From assembly GCA_023525975.1 (NCBI GenBank), contig CM042020.1:15773001-15837000 (forward strand): DNA of 64,000 nucleotides, given 5' to 3'. This DNA comes from Smallanthus sonchifolius (lineage: Eukaryota > Streptophyta > Magnoliopsida > Asterales > Asteraceae). The translations under genes and the position numbers were made by a program. Shown here one piece after another: positions 37,578 through 47,700 of this stretch. How positions within the stretch are numbered: the first letter of the stretch is position 1; every line of letters begins with the position of its first letter. Below the pieces are notes generated by a model. The model ran no database searches, was not told where the DNA came from, and worked only from the letters and a program-made list of their open reading frames with translations.

Positions 37578-37660
37578 AAAAAGAGTCGGACATGTTGATT
37601 TCAAACCCACGCCACTTGGTCCGATGGGGCATTGACCTAACCAGTCGGACCAAGTGGTTT
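37578..37660 (-). other. tRNA-like module 2 with hairpin in the 3' LTR of F
   Basis: A perfect 12-bp inverted repeat CACTTGGTCCGA / TCGGACCAAGTG (37613-37656) is followed on the minus strand by a degraded B box and a T5 run (37582-37578), as at the end of a Pol III gene. A better preserved copy is at 54971-55055. Confidence 0.6.
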
Positions 37661-38690
37661 CGCTGGTTATGTAAGGATCCCAAATAATTAAATACGATAA
37701 ACGATCAACACTCCCAAATTCAAAACCGTATGAACATGTTAAGAACCCTAAATCAAATCAAGTCCGGGGGGTTTTGTTAACACAAACTGATAAGGGGCTA
37801 TTGACAGGGACTCAATTAAGAATCAAACGAGCTAAGTGTTAACTGGTATGGTGAAGTATCGAGGGCTGTCGGCTAGGAAGTCAGAATCGAATTTCTTGAG
37901 GCCTGATCGAAGTCGAGAGATGAAATGCGGATCAAATGGGTGTCCAGAGAGTTTCTATTAGGTTGTGCGAAGGTGTGTGACTGTTTTAGGTGGATTAATT
38001 CCACCTTAATCGTACGATTCGATTAAGTCTTGCTCATGAAAACTTTCGGCCATGATTCACGCATAAATTCGATGAGGGAGGGTGAATTGGGTCGTGTATA
38101 TGGTCTAAATACATCCGAGGATTGATTGGGCGTGATTTGCGGGCTTTAACGCGTTCAAATCCTTTGATTGAGGATCAAATCAAACACGGTTTGACTCTGG
38201 AAAGTCAATTCCCTTAGAATTGATTTGAATTTCAAAATTTGTCGCGCAAAGATCGAATTGAGGTGTCAATTGGGTTTGAAAACAGTCGATAAATGTTCTA
38301 GTATACAAGGCAAGTCCGTATTGATCGATTTGGGTGAAGGATTGTATCAATTTGGTTCTGTTTGACTTTTAAAAGTCAAAAGGGGTCAAAGTTTGTGAGT
38401 GGGGTCAAAATTGAGGGAATAGGGTTCAAAATTGAGATTAGAGGGTTTAAATTGGGGGTTCAAAATTGGGAGTCCAAAAGGTTAGGGGGGGGGTTTCAAA
38501 TGCAACTAGGTTTATTTATTTTTATTCCTTTGTAATTATATATAATTAATTATAATTTAAAATGATGTATTTAAAAAAAAGTTGAATATATTTGCCGAAA
38601 GCTAAGCCAATATAATTATATGGTTTAAATTAATATATTCAAAAAAATATTTTTGCGTACATATATTTATAGATAATTATACATATGTAT

Positions 38691-38692
38691 GA

Positions 38693-38732
<40 letters not shown>
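38691..38732. repeat. (AC)n(AT)n microsatellite at the left edge of the viral insert
   Basis: AC run then AT run. In the other LTR of F the matching site (56080-56133) has the same composition. Confidence 0.92.
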
Positions 38733-38733
<1 letters not shown>

Positions 38734-39409
38734 GTTTGGGGCATCAGAGTTTTTTGACACTTGTTAATAAAACAACATAAATTAAACTTATAGTGTATTT
38801 TGCAGAGTAAGAAGTAGCGGAAGATGAGTAGTTTTTGCAGCGGCTGTTGAAGCGAATATTGACAGAGTTTTTTTTTTATATACTTGGGATATAGTATAAA
38901 GAACTTGGAGAAAACTATAAAAGAGTAAGATTTCTGTAAGAAGAAATCAGAAGCTGAGAGTTTAAGTACTCATGAAGGAAAGAAAATTCTTCTTGATAGT
39001 TTCGTTGGTGTCTCTTACAAATGAATTCTTCATGCCATTATATAGGCAGAAGAAAGAATCTAAAAAGGCGCACAGAGCGCACTAAGCTACAATAATGCAA
39101 AAAGAAAGCACTAACTGATTAAAAAATAAAAGAGTGCACATATCGCACTATCTAAAAGAACGGTAAAGACTTAAAGTAGAAAAACGACAAAAAACTTTTT
39201 CTTTTTTCGTTAGTGATTTGTCGTTGGAACTTTTTAATCTGTCGGCAGCATCTTTGTAGTCGTCATTGCTTACGTCTTGTAGGAAGAAAATTTGTATCTT
39301 GCTGTTTTCAGAACTCTCTGTGGGTGTCTGGGATAGATGGTGGAGAGTCTACGTCACTGAAATCATCTGGATTTATATAATAATCTTCTAAATCTAGAAT
39401 GTGTTGTAA
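38733..39409 (-). promoter_or_regulatory. Viral non-coding region with TATA box
   Basis: On the minus strand CTATATAATGG (39046-39035) is a good TATA box. About 300 bp upstream lies TGACGT (39356-39351), an as-1-like motif. In caulimoviruses this position, after the last large gene, holds the promoter of the pregenomic RNA. No tRNA-Met primer site was seen downstream of the TATA box, so the leader seems truncated. Confidence 0.6.
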
Positions 39410-40084
39410 CTAGAGAGATTCTCCCTCTCCTATGAATGCTAGGAGCATATTCCAATTTTTGAGGCTCCAAATCTGTACATAGTGACTTTCGGCTAAGAGG
39501 TGATAGCATTCCCAATGGAAGCTTGATGGTAATTTAGGTGTTTTCTGGTTTTGGGTGATGAATTGTAAGGTGTCTTTTTTAAGTTTTTCTGGGTTGTTTG
39601 AAGCAAGGCTAGCGAGGTTGTCAACCCAGTATAGATCTGAGAACTGTATTTCTGTTTGTATGGCTAAATTTTTTAGGTAATCTTTGCCAGAGAGTTTGTG
39701 GCTGATAAATATTCTCTTTCTGGCTGGTCTGTAGGTGTGATCGTTTGCAAAAGGGAAGGAAGAAAAGACTTTGCAACCGATGTAAGGAGGGGCGATATGT
39801 GTAGATATGTTTCCTGTGGTCATGACGAACTTTTCTCCAAAGAGATTTATGATACCTTCTGTCTTTGGATTTAGCTCCAACTCTATGTAATCAATCATGC
39901 CATTATGGTAGAATTGTAGGATCAGATCGTTTGGCATGTTTGTATCTTTTAGGTTTATCTGGAGAAGTAATAGGCAAGTTCCTTCTCCGTCATCGTCTGT
40001 TCTTTCGATAACCCTTACCTCTTTGTACTTTTCTTCATTAAGGGCAATGGTCATGAGCCTGAGTTGTAATTCATACAACACCAT
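39410..40084 (-). CDS. Unrecognised 224-residue viral frame after the transactivator
   Basis: An uninterrupted frame starts 21 bases after the stop of the transactivator frame on the same strand, spacing typical of a polycistronic viral RNA translated by reinitiation. I see no known motif, signal peptide or membrane segment. The N-terminal half has a short acidic patch (TDDDGEG) and alternating hydrophobic strands; the C-terminal part is aromatic-rich (several Trp and Tyr). In the transactivator-bearing caulimoviruses I know, that gene is usually the last large one, so an intact frame here is unusual. It could be a lineage-specific accessory gene. Function unknown. Confidence 0.75.
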   Translation of the reverse strand: MVLYELQLRLMTIALNEEKYKEVRVIERTDDDGEGTCLLLLQINLKDTNMPNDLILQFYHNGMIDYIELELNPKTEGIINLFGEKFVMTTGNISTHIAPPYIGCKVFSSFPFANDHTYRPARKRIFISHKLSGKDYLKNLAIQTEIQFSDLYWVDNLASLASNNPEKLKKDTLQFITQNQKTPKLPSSFHWECYHLLAESHYVQIWSLKNWNMLLAFIGEGESL

Positions 40085-40105
40085 TGGAAACTTTGTATTA
40101 ATTTT

Positions 40106-41191
40106 TTAGGAGATGATTTGTTCAAACTCAGGAAACTGATCGAACACCGTTTGAAGGCAGGTTTTCGAGGGTGTGTCTAGCATTCTGGCTTTAAATGCGT
40201 CATAGCTCCTGAAACTGTTTTCTTTTTTATCGAGCCTTTGTAAAAGTAACTGGTTTTTGGCTTCAAGGATTTCGACTTTCTGCTTTAGCATATTGTTCTC
40301 GATGAGACTTTGTATATTCTGTGTATTTTTACCCTGTTGTATAAGCTGTCTTTGTAAATTAGAAATCGTTTCTTCTTGAGTCTTTATAATTTGTTCTTGA
40401 CTCGTCTTTATAACTTGAGAAAAGGTTTGAACCTCTTCTAGTTTAATGAAGAAACTGTCTATACCAAAATGATTTCTAGCTGTGTCTAATGCTTCAGAGA
40501 AGCTGTGATAACCTTTATAGATTGGGCCGGGACACTGTATAAACTTTGCAACCGTTTCCCATTTATTAAAAATACCAAATTTTGTTCCTCGAAAGATTAT
40601 ATAGTGTGTAAATTTTTGAGAAAGCTGAATTTTTTTTTCAGGGCATTTGACTCCCTGTTCGCTAACGTAAATACTTATCGCGTTTAAAACCTGAACTTTG
40701 TAAGAAGAGGCATGGGGCATAGTTTGTATATGCCATAGATTGTCCATTAAACACTGCTGTTTTTCTGTAAGCTTTATCCCATTATTGGGACGAAACTTCA
40801 TGTGAGTATCTTGGCTGGTTTGTAAGGCATAGGAGCCGAAAGAGATTTTTTGAGGGAATGTCTGTTTTTGGATTTGTTTGTAGGCTGATTTTTTGTAAAG
40901 CATGTTTTGGATAAAAGTGTCAGGGCTTTGTGTATTTTGTGGGTTTTGAGAGGGTTGTGCAGTTTTAAGGAAATACGGAGGAAGCTTTCTAGTATTTTGT
41001 AAAACTGGTGTAGTTTGTAGTAAAGCCGTTTGTCTAGCACTGTATATTTTTTCGGCTTGGAAAGCTTGACTCATAAGCTTTTCTGTTGTTTCTTCATCGT
41101 CGTTGGATGAGATGCTCATAGGGGAAGGATTCTGTTTAAACTGTAATGGTCTGACGACCATCTTCTCCTTGCCTTTTTGTTTCCTATCCAT
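40106..41191 (-). CDS. Transactivator/viroplasmin-like protein (361 residues, intact frame)
   Basis: The frame is open from Met to stop. A basic, Ser/Gln-rich N-terminal region (1-130) precedes a viroplasmin / RNase H1 N-terminal fold at about 197-248, recognisable by HYIIFRG, the conserved YKGYHSFSEALDTARNHFG and a following aromatic strand. Residues about 255-325 form a Gln/Glu/Lys-rich coiled coil. In caulimoviruses this protein builds the cytoplasmic inclusion bodies and lets ribosomes reinitiate on the polycistronic RNA. It begins about where the polymerase ends. Intactness among otherwise broken sequences suggests a recent insertion; expression is not shown. Confidence 0.85.
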   Translation of the reverse strand: MDRKQKGKEKMVVRPLQFKQNPSPMSISSNDDEETTEKLMSQAFQAEKIYSARQTALLQTTPVLQNTRKLPPYFLKTAQPSQNPQNTQSPDTFIQNMLYKKSAYKQIQKQTFPQKISFGSYALQTSQDTHMKFRPNNGIKLTEKQQCLMDNLWHIQTMPHASSYKVQVLNAISIYVSEQGVKCPEKKIQLSQKFTHYIIFRGTKFGIFNKWETVAKFIQCPGPIYKGYHSFSEALDTARNHFGIDSFFIKLEEVQTFSQVIKTSQEQIIKTQEETISNLQRQLIQQGKNTQNIQSLIENNMLKQKVEILEAKNQLLLQRLDKKENSFRSYDAFKARMLDTPSKTCLQTVFDQFPEFEQIIS

Positions 41192-41199
41192 CTGAACAT

Positions 41200-41919
41200 A
41201 GTAGTTTGTTAATGTTATGAGATAATAAATCAGCTATCCCGTTGTCTTTTCCTTTAATGTGTTCAAACTGTATAGTGTACCCACTACCTTGTATTATATT
41301 TTGTAAAATTACCCATCTTGTCCTGTTTGTCTTTTAACTTTGATCATTTTTAATAAATTTTACTATAGCTTCACAGTCTGTTCTGACTGTAAAATCTTTA
41401 TGTAAAAATATCTTGAATTTTTCTAAAGCGTGTCCAAGTGGATCCAGTTTTAAAACTTCCACTGTGGTAAGATCATATTTTTTCTTCTTTTTTATGGCTG
41501 TGAACATTTGGTTTGCAAAGGAGAACTGCTCCCCATCCTTCTTTGCATCCGTCTGTTTCTATGATTATATAATCTGTTATAAGCGGTAGTTCTAAGGGTT
41601 TAATTTCTTTAACCCTTTCTTTTATTCTTTTTACTAAGATAATATCTTCTTGGTTAAAATTTCTTTGTCCGTTTTTTGTAGTTTTGCTGTATAGTGGACC
41701 TACTAATTTTGAAAGGTTTGGAATAAATTTTCGAGCATAGTTTACCAAGCCTAAAAAGGCTTGTATTTGTTTTAAATTGGTGAGTTTTTCTGGAAAATCT
41801 AAAATTTTTGTAGAAATATGTTTTTGTAATTCGATTTTTCCATCTCCTATTTCTAGTCCTAAAAAGGAAAATTTTCTTTTGAATAATTCAATCTTTTTCT
41901 TAGATACTACTATCCCATT

Positions 41920-41921
<2 letters not shown>
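41200..41921 (-). pseudogene. Pararetrovirus RT end and RNase H (truncated, frameshifted)
   Basis: The segment starts at the (TA)n border, downstream of the RT catalytic box. It shows FLGLVNYARKFIPNL, then the RNase H start with ETDGCKEGWGAVL. A frameshift in an A-rich run near 41475 and an in-frame stop near 41335 interrupt it. RNase H motifs continue in the next frame (RTDCEAIVKFI and FEHIKGKDNGIADLLS) to about 41220. It is the 3' end of the viral polymerase gene and non-functional. Confidence 0.9.

Positions 41922-42007
<86 letters not shown>
41922..42007. repeat. (TA)n microsatellite, about 43 units
   Basis: A pure TA run between the viral insert and the small transposon. Confidence 0.97.
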
Positions 42008-42011
<4 letters not shown>

Positions 42012-42403
42012 GAGTTCAATAGAAGACTTATTTTCATGAGAAAACCAAAAAACTACTCATTAAAGGTACTGCATATGTGTATCACACCCAAAAACCTAAC
42101 CCTCACCAAAAAACCTAAACCCCACACCTACCCAAAAAACCTAAACCCACCCCCCCTAAAAACCTAAACCCCCAACCCCTAAAAAAAACCTAACCTAAAA
42201 GCTAACCCTACTACACATATGTAGTATTGTGCTGAAATTTTTTTATTTTTTTTAACAAGGACGACGTGGGGAACAAGGTCTTCGAAGCAGTTTTTTAGCT
42301 TTTGATTTATATTTTGAGTTATGATTTTTTTATTATTTTTTACCTTTAATAAATATTTTTTTGGTTTTCTCATTAAAAATGAGTTTTCTTATGATCCTTC
42401 CCT
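42008..42403. mobile_element. Small inverted-repeat transposon with telomere-like core
   Basis: It starts GGGTGAGTTCAATAGAAGAC and ends GATCCTTCCC, giving imperfect terminal inverted repeats of about 45 bp that both contain ATGAGAAAACC. It is set in (TA)n. The left interior (42090-42215) is a run of degenerate AAACCTAACCC / AAACCTAAACCCC words resembling plant telomere repeats. No coding sequence. A relative is seen at 58569-58631. Confidence 0.7.
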
Positions 42404-42434
<31 letters not shown>

Positions 42435-42720
42435 GCATGATAAGAGTTTACATGTTTTATCTTAATATATAAGGTTATTTTAGCAAAAAGGTTTACCCCT
42501 ATACATGTATATATATATATATGTATGTATATCTATAAACATACTTACATGTGTTTTAGAGAAATAATATGTGATACAAGGTTCGAAAAGAATTGAATTG
42601 ATCTATGTGTAAGTGATGTGACATGATGAGTTTGAACAAGTACGAGACTCCAAGTGGTTATTATTGTACCTACTAAAATGAATAAGGACAAAGTATGGCA
42701 TGAGAATCAAGGATGTTACA

Positions 42721-42850
42721 GTATCCCCATGTTGACGGAATTTCTTACCAAAATTTAACTAGTGAAGGTTGCTAGCTCAGCAAGGATGTGTGGATGCTTG
42801 AGATTCGTTTGATCCTCACGTTTCCAAGTAAACTCTGGGCCACGTGAGCC
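42721..42850 (-). pseudogene. Chromovirus pol C-terminus remnant of F
   Basis: The minus strand reads PEFTWKREDQ, the sequence that ends the chromodomain-bearing tail of Tekay-type integrases. No other pol domain of F remains. Confidence 0.65.
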
Positions 42851-44960
42851 TTGAAGGTTGGATTGAGGAGTACGATTGATAACGAGATTTAGGTCTGTTA
42901 CTCAAGGTCAGGCACGAATGGTGATAGTGGGTTTAGTTTAAAAGGATTAAGGAGAAAACTGTCTAAGAATATTTTGGATTTCAAAGATGAAATGCATCAT
43001 GAGAACGATGATAACTTGATAATCAAAGCTTATTTAGGATGTATGCTAACATGTTCAAGAAAATTCACTGGACAAGAGATTTCACAAACATTGGTCAAGG
43101 TCAGAATAACATAAAACTTCACGTGATACGAACAACGCTACTTTTGACAATATGATATGAACATTTATATATAGGAAGTATTAGCGGCGTATCTACCATG
43201 CCCTTATCATATCGCATTAGTTTCGTCACTATTTAGCACGATAGGTTTTATGTCATAACACACAACAGAATTCACTATATTTTCCATGCGCTGATTTTTA
43301 TAATTACGTGTGCACCCGTAATTACTCAAATCACCGCATGGCCCGTATAGATCATCCCATTGTGTGTGGGTTAAGAGAGGGCACAAAATTACTTTGTTCA
43401 TGTGTATTGTTTTCATGTATAAGCTACTAATAAATAACCGTGTCCCTAGATAGTAAGGTCAATCAGGAAACTAAAGAGTAATAATGTAGTATAACATAAA
43501 GTTTCATAGCTTACTCGTGTTTGAACATGAATACGTCAAACCCTGTGTAGTTTCAAAGTGTTACAGTTTTCTCGTGTTTGAACAAGAATACGTCCAACCC
43601 CGAGTAGCTTCAAAGTGTTATAGCTTTCAACTTTTGTGAATAAAGTGAATGATCATGCCTTGTGTATAATGTGATCAGTCAATTACAACAATTGTAAACA
43701 ATTTAGTTTCGTGTATAATGTAAAAACTCAAGTTTCATGTATGATCTAGTGTTATGCACATTGTAGGCAAATAGGTTTCATGTATAATGTGAATAGTTTA
43801 GTACCATGTATATAGTAAACAAATGGGTTTTATGTATAAGGTGAACAATTTAGTATTTATGTATTTTGTAAATAAATAAGTTTTCATGTATAATGTAAAC
43901 GATTGAGTATCATGTGCATCGTGAACAACTAAGTTTCATGTATCAGGTATTCAATCTTATATCATGTATATTGTGAATCAACTAAGTTTTATGTACTATG
44001 TGGCCAATCTAGTATCATGTATATTACAACACAACATGTTTCATGTGCTCAATCTGGTATTATGTATATTGCAAACAACTAAGTTTTATGTGATCAATCT
44101 AGTATTGTGTATCTTGTGAACGTTCATACGTAAGTTATTGAATCTCATGAGTGACGTATACTAACGAATTTTGTTGTTGTTCGAGTGTTGCGGACAAGCG
44201 TGTTGTCTGGTGTTCATGTATAATGTGGGTAGTTGGGTTTTAATTTTTTTAAATCTCGTTGAGGTTTACAAGGATGGTTAACGTCTACGTGAAATGATTC
44301 ATCTCTTTGAAGTGGCAAGTACACTCATACATTACCGAAGGTTCAAGAATAACTGATTTTGTTTGTAAATAAATAAGTAATTGTAATTTATTCTTGTTTG
44401 TAGATAGATTAGATGGTGAAAATAAGGAGTTGAATAAAAGGATAATTATATGAAGGCCTTTTTATTTAATTTTTATTTATATAAAAAATTTTCAAGAGAA
44501 AAATAGTGGCTAAATAACTTAAGCCACGATTTATGATGACTAAACAAGTAATTGTAAATTAATTTAGCCTAGGTTTAGTAGTAACAAATTTCGCGAAGTA
44601 AAAGTCGTAATTGATTAAGATAATGTTCCATAAATCGGGTTGTATTGAATTTCCTTTCTAGGTAAAAATGTTTATTGAAATTTTATATCTCAGTCATATC
44701 TACAAACTTCGGGTTTGATACATAAAATACTGATGCTGTTTAAATTAGAAAATAAGATGATTTGTTTACGAAGAATGTTTTAGGTAAGAGTACTAAATTG
44801 TAATGAATGAAAATATGACATTTGGGGAATTCTGATGAAAATATGACGGGTGTATTTCACACTCATTGTGACAAATTAATGAGTAATAGTATTTGAGTTG
44901 TAATATAAAACTTATCATTAAATGCTGAAATGTTAAACATTTAATCCAAACATAAGGAAA
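42851..44960. other. Decayed interior of F
   Basis: AT-rich sequence without retroviral motifs. A pair of 58-bp repeats (about 43510-43625) and a longer array (about 43700-44120) are the only structure I see. Confidence 0.55.
43700..44120. repeat. Diverged tandem repeat of about 50-60 bp in F
   Basis: Units alternate TTTCATGTATAATGTG and TAGTATCATGTATATTGTG with AACAACTAAG between them, about seven copies with much divergence. Confidence 0.75.
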
Positions 44961-45009
44961 TGGTTCTCAAACTGAAATTTAAAGACAAGAAATAAAAATT
45001 TCTGCTAAC

Positions 45010-45327
45010 GTATTAGGTAGCTTTCCACTAGGAAGCAGATAAACACTAAGACGAACATCCCTATGGTTACTCGGACAACAAATCGGGCCTCAGCTCTAGC
45101 TACTTCCGTGCGTTCCTCAAGTATTTCCTTGTCTTCTTCCAGGCTTGCAATTTTCTCCTACTGGCACCACACTTGATCCACTAAGCTATCTATTCTCTAA
45201 CCTAGCAGGTCATGTCTTATCCCGTGCTCCATCCCTTGTCTCACAAACTCCGAGGTTCTAACGTATTGGTGGATGGCATCAAATGGGACTACCATAGAAC
45301 TAGTGGGTGCCATGGTTTGCCTTGCCC
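45010..45327 (-). pseudogene. Second part of the gag-position frame of F (coiled coil plus hydrophobic segment)
   Basis: The minus strand from 45327 continues in frame the F frame that ends at 50835 (G sits between them). It reads MAPTSSMVVPFDAIHQYVR, then two stop codons flanking RIDSLVDQVW, a charged heptad-like stretch (KIASLEEDKEILEERTEVAR) and a hydrophobic run (VTIGMFVLVFICFLVESYL) that looks like a membrane segment. The frame stops at about 45010. I do not recognise the protein. A membrane segment is not expected in a gag. Confidence 0.6.
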
Positions 45328-45332
45328 TTAGG

Positions 45333-45717
45333 TGTGACACTTCCGATTTTCACTACTTGTACTCGTTCTTGACTTATCAATGAAAATCCACATGACATTT
45401 CATTTTACTTGAAATCCTATTCATACATTGTTACAATACTAGTTCACATGTGAAACATTACATTTATGATTGATTACAAAGACTTATACTTATCTGTGAT
45501 TGATTCATGGATCGCACATAGACTTAATTGATCCTTATGACACATTAAATACACATGAACCACCCCCATACGTCTCAAACATGTTCTTACAACTCATTCA
45601 ATGTGAATTGATGCTTAAAAGTACCGGTTAGTACTTTTGTGCGATCGGTCGCCTTTTAAACCGCCGTTAGCTGGGTACCGTCCATAACCGACAAGTTCAT
45701 CTAACATGAAATTAATT
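45333..45717 (+). repeat. Start of the 5' LTR of G (truncated)
   Basis: It matches, in reverse, 46264 down to about 45880. It stops at the inversion junction. Confidence 0.88.
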
Positions 45718-46264
45718 TAAGTTAAAGTTACGTTATTCGCGTACGGTAGTTGGCGGTCGGTGGGCGAGAAAACAGACTTTTTGATCGTTTTTCGAATTTT
45801 AGGATTTATTTAAGGAAAGTTTTGCAAACAAACTTTGTTTTAAATAAAGAAATGAATATGTTAAACATTTAAAACATAAATTAATATCATGTTAGACGAA
45901 TTTGTCGGTTGTGGACGGTACGCAGCTAACGGTGGTTTAAAAGGCGAACGATCGCACGAAAGTACTAACTAGTATTTTTAAGAATCAATTCACAATGAAT
46001 GAGTTGTAAGAACATGTTTGAGATGTATGGGGGTGGTTCATGTGTATTTAATGTGTCATAAATATCAACTAAGTCTACGTGCGATCCATGAATCAATCAC
46101 AGATAAGTATAAGTCTTTGTAATCAAGCATAAATGTAATGTTTCACATCTGAACTAGTATTGTAACAATGTATGAATAGGATTTCGAGTAAAATGAAATG
46201 TCATGCGGATTTTCTTTGATAAGTCTAGAACGAGTACAAGTAGTGAAAATCAAAAGTGTCACAG
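45715..46264 (-). repeat. First 550 bp of the 3' LTR of G, in inverted position
   Basis: It begins TGTGACACTTTTGATTTTC on the minus strand just after the polypurine tract (AGGGGAGAC). Its last 30 bases (45715-45744) are repeated in reverse at 48670-48699, where the rest of the LTR continues. Confidence 0.88.
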
Positions 46265-46294
46265 TCTCCCCTAGTTAAAAGAATTTCGTCCCTG

Positions 46295-46895
46295 AAATTC
46301 AACTAGTAGAGGCTATAGGGTCTAGAAAGAGATGAGGGTACTTGAGTTTCATCTAGTCTTCACATTCCCAGGTGAACTCAGGACCACGCTTGGCTTCCCG
46401 ACAAACTTTCACGATAGGGTTGCGGCTACGCTTGAGTTGCTTGACTTCACAGTCCATGATTTCAACGGGCTTTTCGACGAAATGCATAGAGTTGTCGATA
46501 CGAACATCATCCGGAGGAACTTGAAGTGTGTCATCAGCAAGGCACCTTTTGAGGTTTGACACATGAAAAACGTCATGAACGTTACAAAGTTCGGTTGGTA
46601 GCTTGAGTCTATAGGCTACTGGGCCAATCCTTTCAAGAATTTTGATTGGCCCAACGAACCTAGGGGCTAGCTTTCCCTTCTTCCCAAATCGGACAACACC
46701 TTTCCAGGGGGAAACCTTGAGTAAGACTCTACCACCGACTTGAAATTCAAGGGGCTTCCTACGGTTGTCAGCATAACACTTTTGACGATCGCTAGAGGCC
46801 TTGAGTCTTTCTTGAATTTGAAGTATCTTTTCGGTGGTTTCTTGAATGAGTTCAGGACCGGTGATTTGAGTGTCACCGATCTCGGTCCAACACAC
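46295..46895 (-). pseudogene. Element G integrase tail with chromodomain
   Basis: From 46895 the minus strand reads the conserved integrase C-terminal block (DRQKCYADNRRKPLEFQVG, VLLKVSPWKGVVRFGKKGKL, FVGPIKILERIGPVAYRL). The chromodomain-type tail follows with EKPVEIMDCEVKQLKRSRNP and RGPEFTWECED. In chromoviruses the chromodomain guides integration to heterochromatin. This stretch is open for 180 residues; the integrase upstream is broken. It is typical of the Tekay lineage. Confidence 0.92.
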
Positions 46896-47700
46896 CAGAG
46901 ATCGACACTTCCTACCATATAGAGCCTCAAAAGGGGCGCACTTGATGCTCGTATGTTAACTATTGTTGTAAGAGAATTCGATGAGCGGTAAATGGTGATC
47001 CGAATTTCCACCAAAATCGATCACACATGAACGGAGCATGTCTTCCAAGGTCTGTATGGTCCTTTCACTTTGATCATCAGTCTGGGGATGGTAAGCCGTG
47101 CTAAGGTTCAAACGAGTTCCCAAAGCTTTCTGTAAAGATTGCCAGAATCGGGAGGTAAAACGGCTATCACGGTCGGAGATAATGGACAGAGGACCTCATT
47201 TATATAGAGTCTGGAAAGCTTCTCTATTTTTTAGGTCTCACAGATTGGGACAAAATGAGCGGATTTGGTTAAGCGGTCAACAATGACCTAAATGGAGTCA
47301 TGACCACTAGAGGTTCGCGGAAGCTTAGTGATGAAGTCCATGTAAATTTGCTCCCATTTCCATCGAGGGATTTCGGTTGTTGGAGAAGACCAGATGGTTT
47401 CTGGTGCTCAGCTTTAACTTTAGAGCAAGTAATACACTTCCCTACATAGAGGGCGATGCATTTCTTCATTCCTGGCCACCAATAAAACTCTTTCAAGTTA
47501 TGATACATCTTATCAGCACCGGGATGAACATAATAACAGGATTTATGTGCTTCATCAAGGATAAGGGTTCAGAGCTCACTCGAGTAGGGGATCCAAATTC
47601 GACCCATGAAGTAAAGGAGATCATCGGGTTTGGGTTCCAAGTGCTTTTCGGCACCACAATCCAACTCCTTCAACTCATCATTTACAACAACTTGTTTTTA
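46896..47700 (-). pseudogene. Element G integrase core (broken)
   Basis: From about 47508 the minus strand reads MYHNLKEFYWWPGMKKCIA and CITCSKVKAEHQKPSG, the H2C2 zinc-binding domain. The catalytic core follows in shifting frames: the usual PRT..HDSI-type block near 47320-47270, and the SERTIQTLEDML-type block near 47060. Several stops are present. Inactive. Confidence 0.85.

Larger units (their letters stand above)
38733..41921 (-). mobile_element. Endogenous pararetrovirus segment (Caulimoviridae)
   Basis: About 3.2 kb lies between two TA-rich microsatellites inside the 3' LTR of F and is absent from the 5' LTR. On the minus strand the order is RT end, RNase H, a transactivator/viroplasmin frame, an unknown frame, then a non-coding region with a TATA box. 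Movement protein, coat protein, protease and the front of RT are missing, so the insert is partial. Presence of a transactivator-type gene argues for a caulimo-, soymo-, cavemo- or solendovirus-like lineage and against badna- or florendoviruses. I could not settle the genus. Confidence 0.9.
34850..42720 (-). repeat. 3' LTR of F, enlarged by later events
   Basis: It pairs with 51961-56478. It differs by a local triplication (34919-36350), a pararetrovirus insert and a small transposon placed in its (TA)n tract. Both LTRs share two tRNA-like modules. Confidence 0.9.

Noticed and set aside
38740..38751. GGGGCATCAGAG resembling a tRNA-Met primer site beside the viral insert
   Set aside because: It is on the opposite strand to the viral genes and has several mismatches.
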